NCBI GenBank assembly: GCA_028711925.1 | Contig: JAQTRH010000022.1 | Span: 1 to 12,411 of the forward strand | Direction of reading: 5' to 3' | DNA from: Candidatus Nanoarchaeia archaeon | Lineage (GTDB): Archaea > Nanobdellota > Nanobdellia > Woesearchaeales > CG1-02-33-12 | Length of the DNA stretch: 12,411 bases | In this document: in pieces, positions 1 to 5,839 of the stretch | How the letters are laid out: each line of letters opens with the position of its first letter | Position numbering within the stretch: the first letter of the stretch is position 1 | Program-made: the position numbers and the translations under genes | Notes under the pieces: generated by a model | Told to the model about the DNA's origin: nothing | What the model saw: the letters and a program-made list of their open reading frames with translations, nothing else | Database searches by the model: none

Positions 1-165
1 TAAATTGATCCCTACAGGAGGTCTTAAATTGTTAAAAGGGTTACATAAGATTGCATTAGGTTCTAAATTTCTACCTATTCGAAAATAGTTATGGCCGTAA
101 GGCCCAACTACGAATGTTATTGCCGCAACACCAATTAATATCCTTACTTTTGTTTCTAATCCCAT
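1..165 (-). CDS. N-terminal part of an unrecognised membrane-anchored or secreted protein (runs off left edge)
   Basis: An open frame of 55 codons runs from an ATG at 165-163 on the minus strand to the window edge without a stop. Residues about 7-21 (VRILIGVAAITFVVG) are hydrophobic after a short basic start, suggesting a signal anchor with the rest outside. The following visible stretch has several Pro, Asn and Gly and one Cys; no family is recognised. The start is supported by a TATA element (188-195, minus) centred about 26 bases upstream of the ATG, the same spacing as at other genes here, so the mRNA is probably leaderless. No lipobox-like Leu-x-x-Cys is visible after the hydrophobic segment. 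That it is a gene is fairly sure; its function is unknown. Confidence 0.7.
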   Translation of the reverse strand, partial: MGLETKVRILIGVAAITFVVGPYGHNYFRIGRNLEPNAILCNPFNNLRPPVGINL

Positions 166-187
166 CAAAAGTAGAATAATTTACTAC

Positions 188-195
188 TATATAAA
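188..195 (-). promoter_or_regulatory. TATA box of the left-edge gene
   Basis: The minus strand reads TTTATATA, centred 26-27 bases upstream of the ATG at 165. That is the expected archaeal TATA-to-start distance when the transcript begins at the start codon. Confidence 0.65.
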
Positions 196-224
196 GGTTA
201 TTATAACCCAAATTCTGCTATTTT

Positions 225-269
225 AATACTGTGCTTACGCTTCGCTGCAGTATTTTTCTTACAGAAAAA
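225..269. repeat. Two adjoining inverted repeats in the divergent spacer
   Basis: AATACTG (225-231) is inverted as CAGTATT (248-254) around a GC-richer 16-base loop. TTTTTCT (253-259) is inverted as AGAAAAA (263-269) around a 3-base loop. The two share bases 253-254, so both cannot form fully at once. They lie between the divergent promoters of the left-edge gene and aIF1A. They could be an operator, a terminator-like element or part of an unannotated RNA; nothing in the sequence decides which. Confidence 0.4.
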
Positions 270-294
270 CATATAGACTACTTTAATGATTAAT

Positions 295-320
295 TATGTT
301 AAAATTTTATGTTAAAATTT
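295..320. repeat. 13-bp unit in two perfect tandem copies
   Basis: TATGTTAAAATTT occurs at 295-307 and again at 308-320 with no spacer. The block ends about 47 bases upstream of the aIF1A TATA element. It may be replication slippage in AT-rich DNA or a regulator site; no ORF uses it. The rest of the spacer from 196 to 366 shows no tRNA or coding signal. Confidence 0.6.
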
Positions 321-366
321 TTTGCTACGCTGAGAACGTTGTTAATTTTTGACATTCACCAAAAGA

Positions 367-375
367 TTTATAAAA
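367..375 (+). promoter_or_regulatory. TATA box of the aIF1A gene
   Basis: TTTATAAAA preceded by the A-rich, BRE-like stretch CCAAAAGA. Its centre is 26 bases upstream of the ATG at 397, which supports that ATG over the in-frame TTG at 349, since 349 would lie upstream of the transcription start. Confidence 0.7.
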
Positions 376-396
376 AAACCTTTATTTTATTTAAAT

Positions 397-741
397 ATGA
401 GCAAGAAAAAAGAAGAGGCCGCAAAGCAGGAAGAAATAAACCAGCAGATTATGAGGATAAAGCTTCCGCGCGGCAACCAAACATTTGGAATTCTTGAACA
501 GCGTTTAGGCGGAAGCAGGAACAAGGTTAGATGCCTTGATGGCAAGCCAAGAGTCTGCAGGATTCCAGGCAGATTAAAAAGAAGGCTTTGGGTTAGGCAG
601 GGTGATTTAGTTATTGTTGAGCCATGGGAATTCGGCGGAGATGAAAAAGGGGATATAATATACAAGTACAGACCCGTCCAAGTAAGCTGGCTTAGAAGAA
701 AAGGCTACCTTAAAGAGCTGGATTCTTTTGAGGAATTCTAA
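397..741 (+). CDS. eif1A: Translation initiation factor 1A (aIF1A)
   Basis: This 114-residue protein matches archaeal initiation factor aIF1A, which binds the A site of the small ribosomal subunit during initiation and helps position mRNA and initiator tRNA. A lysine/glutamate-rich N-terminal tail (residues 1-17) precedes an S1-type OB fold (about 22-94) with the familiar PRGNQTFGILEQRLGG start, the KVRCLDGKPRVCRIPGR core and the WVRQGDLVIVEPW strand. A short C-terminal part (VSWLRRKGYL, then an acidic tail) follows. Length is normal for the family. The frame stays open upstream to a TTG at 349, but the TATA element at 367-375 makes the ATG at 397 the start on a probably leaderless mRNA. The next gene has its own promoter. 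Identification is secure. Confidence 0.96.
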   Translation: MSKKKEEAAKQEEINQQIMRIKLPRGNQTFGILEQRLGGSRNKVRCLDGKPRVCRIPGRLKRRLWVRQGDLVIVEPWEFGGDEKGDIIYKYRPVQVSWLRRKGYLKELDSFEEF

Positions 742-763
742 TTACTACTCAAGAATAAAAAAC

Positions 764-772
764 TTTATATAT
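764..772 (+). promoter_or_regulatory. TATA box of the Ada-type zinc membrane protein gene
   Basis: TTTATATAT after AATAAAAAAC, centred 26 bases upstream of the ATG at 794. It selects that ATG over the in-frame TTG at 785 and indicates a leaderless transcript. Confidence 0.7.
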
Positions 773-793
773 TAGCTTAGCTAATTGTATTTT

Positions 794-1504
794 ATGAAAA
801 ATATATCGAAGTATTTTATAATAATCGCAATTTTCTGTGTTAACCTTATTGGCTTGCTGAAAATGATATTTAGCATAAGCGAATTTTTTGTCATACATCT
901 TTTTGCTTTTTTTGTTTTCTTTATTTCAGCTATAATTATATCATGTTACCTTTACAAAAACAGGATGGCAGCGTGGATTATGTTGCTTTTGTTTTTTGCA
1001 GCCTATCTCATAGACATAACCTTTCTTTATCTTTATTCTCAAAACCAGCTTTTGTTTGTTTTATTGATATTAACGTCAGTAATAGGTTTCTTACTCTCTA
1101 TAGACAACATAAGAGGAAAAAGAATTATTGATTATGAAAGACGAATAATACATGAATCAAAAGAGCTTGAAAAAGCAGAGGAAAGACTAGAGGAAGTAAA
1201 TGAAGATAAAATCCTGGAATACAGAAATGAGATATTGCGCGAGGCAGAAGAGCTTGCAAAAGCAGAAGTAAAAATAAAAGAAGAAATATCCTATAGAAAA
1301 GATGAGGCAGACAAAGCTGAAGCCAGAATAACAAAAAAGCCAAAGAAAAAAATTCAAATATATGTTTCAAGCAGGAAAGGTGAAAAATACCATGTTCCAA
1401 ACTGCAGGTGGGCCAAAAAAATTCTGCCTAAAAGGAAACTGACTTTTGAAAGCAGGGAACAAGCAGAAAGCGAAGGGCTTAAGCCCTGTGAATGCGTTAA
1501 ATAA
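794..1504 (+). CDS. Four-helix membrane protein with coiled coil and C-terminal Ada-like metal-binding domain
   Basis: The 236-residue protein has three parts. Four hydrophobic segments (about 5-25, 30-52, 57-79 and 84-102) place it in the membrane. A highly charged stretch rich in Glu, Lys and Ala (about 110-180) should be a helical coiled coil. The last 50 residues read as a small Ada-type zinc-binding module: SSRKGEKYHVPNCRWAKKI, then FESREQAESEGLKPCECVK. Likely metal ligands are the Cys of HVPNC and the two of PCEC, perhaps with the His. In Ada this fold accepts a methyl group from DNA phosphotriesters; stand-alone copies on membrane or nuclease proteins are common and mostly uncharacterised, so no repair activity is claimed. 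The gene ends one base from lspA on the other strand. Confidence 0.8.
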   Translation: MKNISKYFIIIAIFCVNLIGLLKMIFSISEFFVIHLFAFFVFFISAIIISCYLYKNRMAAWIMLLLFFAAYLIDITFLYLYSQNQLLFVLLILTSVIGFLLSIDNIRGKRIIDYERRIIHESKELEKAEERLEEVNEDKILEYRNEILREAEELAKAEVKIKEEISYRKDEADKAEARITKKPKKKIQIYVSSRKGEKYHVPNCRWAKKILPKRKLTFESREQAESEGLKPCECVK

Positions 1505-1505
1505 A

Positions 1506-1958
1506 CTATTTTTCTTGTTTTATCAAGTAAATTATAAGAATTAAAGCGCCGATGGTTATGCATGAGTCGCCTATATTAAATACAGGAAAAAACCTGAAAT
1601 CAAAATAATCAACTACAAAACCAAAAAAAATTCTGTCCATTAAATTTGAGACAGTCCCACCTAAAATTAGTGCTGATGCAATCTGCAATGGCTTTTTTTC
1701 AATTATCCTGTCATAATAAAAAAGAATTAAGCCTATCATAATTACAGCAAACCATATAAAAAGAGTGGTTTTCCCCTGGAATATGCCAAAACCGGCTCCA
1801 AAATTTCTGATATAAGTAATATGAAAAAAATTTTTTAATAAGGGAACAGATTGCCCTGCATCCATATTTCTTCTTACAATAAACTTTAAGGCTTGGTCTA
1901 AAGCAACAATAGCTATCGCAGAAATGAAAAATAAAAAGTGGTTATTTGATTTTTTCAT
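1506..1958 (-). CDS. lspA: Signal peptidase II (prolipoprotein signal peptidase)
   Basis: This 150-residue polytopic protein has the LspA signature in order: DQALKF (Asp21, Lys25), RNFGAGF (Asn52, Gly54, Ala55, Phe57), GGTVSNLMDR (Asn105, Asp108, Arg109), VVDYFDF (Asp117) and FNIGDS (Asn128, Asp131). Asp117 and Asp131 correspond to the catalytic aspartate pair of the bacterial enzyme, which cuts lipoprotein signal peptides before the lipid-modified Cys within the membrane. Four membrane helices fit the pattern, and the length is typical. The one oddity is Gly130 where the family almost always has Ala (FNxAD). The ATG overlaps the upstream gene's stop by four bases (ATGA), so translation is probably coupled. 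LspA is a bacterial family and is sporadic in archaea; no lgt is visible in this window. Confidence 0.93.
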   Translation of the reverse strand: MKKSNNHFLFFISAIAIVALDQALKFIVRRNMDAGQSVPLLKNFFHITYIRNFGAGFGIFQGKTTLFIWFAVIMIGLILFYYDRIIEKKPLQIASALILGGTVSNLMDRIFFGFVVDYFDFRFFPVFNIGDSCITIGALILIIYLIKQEK

Positions 1959-2398
1959 TGTTTTGCAATTCTTTCTATCTCGCTTATCCTTCTGTCCATA
2001 TCCTCTAAGATAAGTTTTATAGAATCAATCTTTGTTAATATCATTTCCATGTCTTTTTGCATTGATGACTGCTCTCTTCTTTGTGGGTTGTCATATCCAG
2101 GATTGATGTTTTTCTGAAACTGCCTCTTTTCAAGAAAAGGTTCATCATCCATTAAACTGTCAGGGTTGAATGATGAGCCCTCAAAACCAGAGCTTTCTCC
2201 GAATCCGGCCGGCTGCATCTCTTGCATTTCAGGCATTCCACTGTGCTGTTGGTAAGTGCCGCTTTTTGGAATACCTGTCCTATCAAATTCCATCTCTTGT
2301 CCTTCAATTCCCTGATAATTATCTGGCTCGATGTTATCCTTGCCTTTAGAGTATTTTTTCCAGAATTCAAGACTGTTGAAAATGCCTATATTAATCAC
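1955..2398 (-). CDS. Small acidic protein with C-terminal coiled coil, unrecognised
   Basis: A 147-residue frame begins at a GTG 7 bases after the upstream gene's stop and ends in a TGA overlapping the lspA start. An in-frame TAA just upstream excludes an earlier start, and the next in-frame ATG is residue 36. Visible parts are a short amphipathic N-terminus (NIGIFNSLEFWKKY), a long low-complexity middle rich in Gln, Glu, Gly, Met, Pro and Ser (about 20-108) that is probably disordered, and a charged C-terminal helix (about 112-147, KIDSIKLILEDMDRRISEIE) that should form a coiled coil. No catalytic motif and no family are recognised. The layout suggests an adaptor or scaffold linked to the membrane proteins encoded on either side, but that is inference. 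Confidence 0.7.
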   Translation of the reverse strand: MINIGIFNSLEFWKKYSKGKDNIEPDNYQGIEGQEMEFDRTGIPKSGTYQQHSGMPEMQEMQPAGFGESSGFEGSSFNPDSLMDDEPFLEKRQFQKNINPGYDNPQRREQSSMQKDMEMILTKIDSIKLILEDMDRRISEIERIAKQ

Positions 2399-2405
2399 CT
2401 CTTAT

Positions 2406-3137
2406 TTAATTGTTTATGGTTTGAACTGCCTTTTCTTTTACCTTTTCAAACATATTATTTATGAATGATGTTGGCATCAGCTTTATCATTTTGAAGCTTG
2501 CTGTTTCAGGGTAGACTATCACATTATTTTTCTTGTACTCTATTAAAATGAACAGCTGCCCTTTTGACTCAAACTCATCATTGAAAAGCACAGCAAAGAT
2601 ATTGCCTTTAAACTCAGCAGGATCTTCTATCCCATATATAGCTGCATCTACACCTGTCTTTGATTTGTAAAGCTCGATAGGGTCGTCTGATTTAAGCAAC
2701 AAGTAAAGTGTTTCCTTGGATACCTTACCTCCGATAAAGTCAACCTCTTTGTTATCCAGGTTAAATGCTTTTGTGTCTAATATGAACATCTTGTAGCTTT
2801 CGTCAATCATTTTTTTATAATCCTGTTTTTTGAAATAGTTCTGGTATTCAACAATCTCACTGAATCTGAAAAACTTAGGAGCATCATTAAAATCTTCAAC
2901 AGAAAAACCTGCAATAAGACTTTTACCTTCATTTAGGAATAAAAGTTTTGGCTCGTTTTCAAGGTTCTCTTTCATGTCAAGTGCATCTTTGTATGTGAAT
3001 ATCCCCATCACGCTTGTTATTATAAACAAGATAACAACTATCCAGAAAACCAGCTTTACCATCTTGAAAACAAACTTCAATATTGCCAGTATGATTATTA
3101 TTACAAGAATTATTGCAACTAAGCCCCATATTTCCAT
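2406..3137 (-). CDS. Membrane-anchored protein with two N-terminal helices, unrecognised
   Basis: This 243-residue protein starts with two closely spaced hydrophobic helices (about 3-20 and 27-46) separated by a short basic turn (KFVFKMVK), followed by a soluble domain of about 190 residues. The turn suggests a hairpin with both ends on the same side of the membrane. The soluble part has no Cys and no motif I can assign; it mixes charged helices with strands such as GQLFILIEYKKNNVIVYPETASF. The ATG at 3137 is backed by a GAGGT Shine-Dalgarno sequence (3143-3147) five bases upstream. It lies 38 bases after the glycosylase gene and 7 bases before the coiled-coil gene, so it probably belongs to the channel-to-lspA unit, although TTTAAATA (3173-3180, minus) could be a weak promoter of its own. 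Confidence 0.8.
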   Translation of the reverse strand: MEIWGLVAIILVIIIILAILKFVFKMVKLVFWIVVILFIITSVMGIFTYKDALDMKENLENEPKLLFLNEGKSLIAGFSVEDFNDAPKFFRFSEIVEYQNYFKKQDYKKMIDESYKMFILDTKAFNLDNKEVDFIGGKVSKETLYLLLKSDDPIELYKSKTGVDAAIYGIEDPAEFKGNIFAVLFNDEFESKGQLFILIEYKKNNVIVYPETASFKMIKLMPTSFINNMFEKVKEKAVQTINN

Positions 3138-3175
3138 TTTATACCTCTTTTTTATTTTTAAATGCAGTTTTTTAT

Positions 3176-3832
3176 TTAAAGCTTTTTATTTTTATTGTTT
3201 TTTGCATGCTCAACTATAAGGGCATGATACTCTTGATACAGCCTAAAATCTTTTTCAAGGCTGTTTTCAAAAAGTCTTTTTATGCTTTGATAAGATTCAT
3301 CTTTTTTTATTAAGCCAATGGCTGAGAAAATCCTTATAGTGTATGCATCTACAACAAAGCTCGGTATTTTATAAGCGTAAAGCAGAATAGAGTCAGCTGT
3401 TTCCGGACCTATCCCCCAAATATTAAGCAGTTCATCTCTTGTTGGTTTTTTTCCTTTAAGGTTAATGTAAAATTCTGAGAATATTTTTAGTTTTTTGGCC
3501 TTCTGGTTGAAATATCCGGCTGATTTTATTGCACTGCACAGTTTATTGATATTCATATTCTTAATTTTCTCAGGATTTATTGCATTCAGTTTTTTTAAAT
3601 TAATCAATGCCTTCTCAACCTGTGGCCAGCTTGTATTTTGAGTTAAAATAGCCCCAATGCAAATCTCAAACCTTTGATTTTCATTTTTCGGATAAGAATA
3701 ATTCCCTGGATGATACCCTTTTACAGAGCCGGTCTTTGTTGGATTAACCCCTTTATAATCAAGCAAAGGCCACCACCCCTGCGGGCCGTATTTTTCAAGA
3801 AAGACATTATATATCTTTTTTATCTGATTCAT
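3176..3832 (-). CDS. HhH-GPD DNA glycosylase of the MagIII-like (3-methyladenine) type
   Basis: This 218-residue protein belongs to the endonuclease III superfamily. It has the YGPQGWWPL start, the EICIGAILTQNTSW helix (56-69), the helix-hairpin-helix WGIGPETADSILLYA (139-153) and the catalytic Asp162 in FVVDAYT. Endonuclease III has a lyase Lys in the hairpin (GxGRKTA); here that position is Glu144, and the protein ends (EYHALIVEHAKNNKNKKL) without the four-Cys iron-sulfur loop. Both traits match the MagIII/COG2231 branch of monofunctional glycosylases that remove alkylated purines such as 3-methyladenine, leaving an abasic site. An in-frame TTG lies at 3859, but the ATG at 3832 fits family lengths better. 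It overlaps the 3' end of the channel gene by 26 bases, implying cotranscription. Confidence 0.88.
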   Translation of the reverse strand: MNQIKKIYNVFLEKYGPQGWWPLLDYKGVNPTKTGSVKGYHPGNYSYPKNENQRFEICIGAILTQNTSWPQVEKALINLKKLNAINPEKIKNMNINKLCSAIKSAGYFNQKAKKLKIFSEFYINLKGKKPTRDELLNIWGIGPETADSILLYAYKIPSFVVDAYTIRIFSAIGLIKKDESYQSIKRLFENSLEKDFRLYQEYHALIVEHAKNNKNKKL

Positions 3833-4712
3833 CTTTTTCTTTTTTCTTGTGGAACTCAATTATTTTATTTATATTTTGAACAGCATTTTCTGCCTGAGAT
3901 TTCAGGTTTTTTAAACTCTGATTAGATAAGCTTTTAATTGTGGTTATATTCTCAAAAAGTATAAGGCTTTGCTTAGTGCTGTTATTTATCAGACTAACTG
4001 TAATTTCTCTTCTCCATTCAATATTCTGGTTTTCTAACAAATTGATTAACTCAAGAAGTTTTTCCAAAGATTGTATTATGCTGATGAAAATTAATTCTGC
4101 GTTTACAGGATCAACCTCTTTTGTAAAATTATTGCTCTTGCTTTTTGTGAATAAGGTGATTATCTGATGCAATGAGTCTTCTAATGGAGAGATATAGGTG
4201 TACATGTCAACAATCTCTCTCTTCTTTATTGTGCCTTCCTCGATGCGCTGCATTACCCTGTTTATATTCTGCCTGAACAACAATAATGAAGCCCTGATTC
4301 TGCTTATCTTTTCGCTTAAAGAAATTTCATATACTTCATTCAGTATTATATCCTGTTTTATGGAAACGAGCTTTGAAGTAACAAACGCCAGCAAAAGCAA
4401 TCCGCAGACAACTTCTACCAAAGCAAGAATTCTAAATCCCCCGAAAGGGATTATATCACCAAAACCAGTGGTTGTTGCAGTTATAAAGCTAAAATATACT
4501 GCATCAAAAACACTGAGGCTAGTTTTGTTTCCTATAGACTGATAAAGATAAGAGTTGTCTTTTGTTAATGAGTGGTATGCAACCCCAAAGATTATGATAA
4601 CAACAGCCCATATTATAAATATATGAAGAAAAGACAGCCTGTCAAACCAGGCATTCACACTCTTTTTCTTGAAGTTCCTTAACATCCTGTTAAGTGGAAT
4701 ATAATTTTTCAT
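3807..4712 (-). CDS. Two-helix potassium channel with helical cytoplasmic domain
   Basis: This 301-residue protein has a KcsA-like pore: first membrane helix about 28-47, pore helix and filter FSFITATTTGFGDIIP (75-89, selectivity motif TTGFGD at 81-86), and second helix about 92-115 with Gly104 as a possible gating hinge. It should conduct K+ across the cytoplasmic membrane; Phe in place of the usual Tyr (GFG) also occurs in functional K+ channels. The remaining 185 residues are almost entirely helical and charged, with no Rossmann GxGxxG of an RCK domain, so the usual nucleotide or Ca2+ gating module is absent and the ligand is unknown. An in-frame TTG exists at 4757, but the TATA box at 4735-4742 places the transcript start at the ATG at 4712. 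It is the first gene of the minus-strand cluster. Confidence 0.9.
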   Translation of the reverse strand: MKNYIPLNRMLRNFKKKSVNAWFDRLSFLHIFIIWAVVIIIFGVAYHSLTKDNSYLYQSIGNKTSLSVFDAVYFSFITATTTGFGDIIPFGGFRILALVEVVCGLLLLAFVTSKLVSIKQDIILNEVYEISLSEKISRIRASLLLFRQNINRVMQRIEEGTIKKREIVDMYTYISPLEDSLHQIITLFTKSKSNNFTKEVDPVNAELIFISIIQSLEKLLELINLLENQNIEWRREITVSLINNSTKQSLILFENITTIKSLSNQSLKNLKSQAENAVQNINKIIEFHKKKEKDESDKKDI

Positions 4713-4734
4713 GCTTAATAAGGTTTTAATGTTG

Positions 4735-4742
4735 TATATAAA
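4735..4742 (-). promoter_or_regulatory. TATA box of the channel-to-lspA cluster
   Basis: The minus strand reads TTTATATA, centred 26-27 bases upstream of the ATG at 4712. It lies in the 55-base gap after the aminopeptidase gene and gives the five-gene cluster its own leaderless promoter. Confidence 0.65.
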
Positions 4743-4767
4743 TCTTGCTCTAAACAAAATAAAGGCA

Positions 4768-5721
4768 TCAAACTAAAAATTTTCCATCCTTCATTATTGT
4801 TCTTCCATCAACTTTGATTGTTGGATTTCTTATTATCCCGTCTAAATGCAATGGAACATCATTTTTTCCGTTATAGCTTAAGTCATTTCCGAATGCAAAA
4901 TGTACTGTTCCAAGAGCTTTTTCATCCTCTAAGATATTTCCTGTGATTGTTGCTTTTGGGTTTGTTCCTATCCCAAGCTCTGCGAGCAGAAATGCCTTTT
5001 CTCCTGCTGAAGACAGCATTTCCTTCATTTTCTTTGCATTTTCATTATCAATTATGATTTCACCTTTTCCTTTGATTACCTTAACCTTTACAGAATTTTT
5101 TAGGATTCCAAGGCCTGGAAAAGAGCCGTCAAAAACAATTATTCCGTTTGTTTTCTCTCTTATTATGCCGCTGTCAATCTCTCCTGCGGGTAGATTTCCG
5201 AAAGCTCCTGGCATGTCTTTAATTATTTCCTCGCTTTTGCCTCTTGTGTCATGAACAGCTGTTGTAATATCCGTTCCATTTTTTGTAGTTATATGAATTT
5301 TTTTTGAATTTAATATGATCGGTCTGAGCTTTTCATGAAAATCTATTAGCCACCCATAGTCAATATCAACGCATCTTTCAATTATTTCTTTTGTTAAACC
5401 AGGAGCAGATATTATTCTATGTCCTTTTTTTGTTGCATTTCTTCTTGCATTAGTGTGAGATAATGATTTTGATGTTAAGTAAAACTGGACATCATAATCA
5501 AGCATTAACTCAGCAACATACTGCTCTGGCTCCTGGCCATTCATTTCAAGCTCTTTTATAACCTCAATTCTTGATTTAGTTGTAATCTTTTTTGCATAAT
5601 TATAAATCTGCATGGCCAGCTCTTTTTTTGTGTTGTCTGTTAAAATAAGAAAACTTTCATCTTCTTTTAAATCTAATATTTTTTCAATTATTGATTTCAG
5701 TATTTTTTTATCTATCTGCAT
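4768..5721 (-). CDS. M29-family (aminopeptidase T/AmpS-like) metallopeptidase
   Basis: From the ATG at 5721 the protein has 317 residues and resembles the thermophilic aminopeptidases of family M29, which release N-terminal residues using two metal ions. The five likely ligands are in family order: Glu181 (NLPAGEID), Glu248 (LAELGIGTNP), His274 (GTVHFAFG), and His292 with Asp294 (PLHLDG). The first half carries the usual small alpha/beta domain (FLILTDNT, then SLSHTNARRNA). It is shorter than the roughly 410-residue bacterial enzymes, matching a compact form known in archaea. A GTG at 5772 would add 17 residues, but it lies about four bases upstream of the transcript start predicted from the TATA box, so I prefer the ATG. 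Substrate is unknown; general cytoplasmic peptide turnover is the simplest reading. Confidence 0.85.
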   Translation of the reverse strand: MQIDKKILKSIIEKILDLKEDESFLILTDNTKKELAMQIYNYAKKITTKSRIEVIKELEMNGQEPEQYVAELMLDYDVQFYLTSKSLSHTNARRNATKKGHRIISAPGLTKEIIERCVDIDYGWLIDFHEKLRPIILNSKKIHITTKNGTDITTAVHDTRGKSEEIIKDMPGAFGNLPAGEIDSGIIREKTNGIIVFDGSFPGLGILKNSVKVKVIKGKGEIIIDNENAKKMKEMLSSAGEKAFLLAELGIGTNPKATITGNILEDEKALGTVHFAFGNDLSYNGKNDVPLHLDGIIRNPTIKVDGRTIMKDGKFLV

Positions 5722-5790
5722 GAAATCATATCTCTTGTTTTTGTTTATTAAGCTTTGGTTTATTTTAGACACTACTTTTAAATAGTTAAA

Positions 5791-5798
5791 TTTATAAA
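5791..5798 (-). promoter_or_regulatory. TATA box of the aminopeptidase gene
   Basis: The minus strand reads TTTATAAA. Counting 26 bases places the transcript start near 5768, just inside the GTG at 5772 and 47 bases before the ATG at 5721. The aminopeptidase mRNA would then have a short leader rather than none. Confidence 0.5.
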
Positions 5799-5810
5799 CT
5801 TCTAATACTA

Positions 5811-5818
5811 AATTATAT
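5811..5818 (+). promoter_or_regulatory. Probable TATA box of the ATP-grasp gene
   Basis: AATTATAT lies about 25 bases upstream of the ATG at 5840. It is a weaker match than the others, but spacing fits. It shares a 118-base divergent spacer with the aminopeptidase promoter. Confidence 0.4.
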
Positions 5819-5839
5819 TACAATATTAAAAAAAGAAAA

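Noticed and set aside
349..396. Longer aIF1A starting at a TTG at 349
   Set aside because: The extra 16 residues are not part of the aIF1A family, and the TATA element lies downstream of this TTG.
3173..3180. TTTAAATA as a firm promoter for the two-helix membrane protein gene
   Set aside because: The match is weak, overlaps the glycosylase stop codon, and the gene has a Shine-Dalgarno site as expected inside an operon, so it is mentioned only as a possibility.
4198..5254. Plus-strand ORFs of 114 and 103 codons (4198-4542 and 4943-5254)
   Set aside because: Each is the complement of a recognised gene (K+ channel and aminopeptidase), and neither matches a family.
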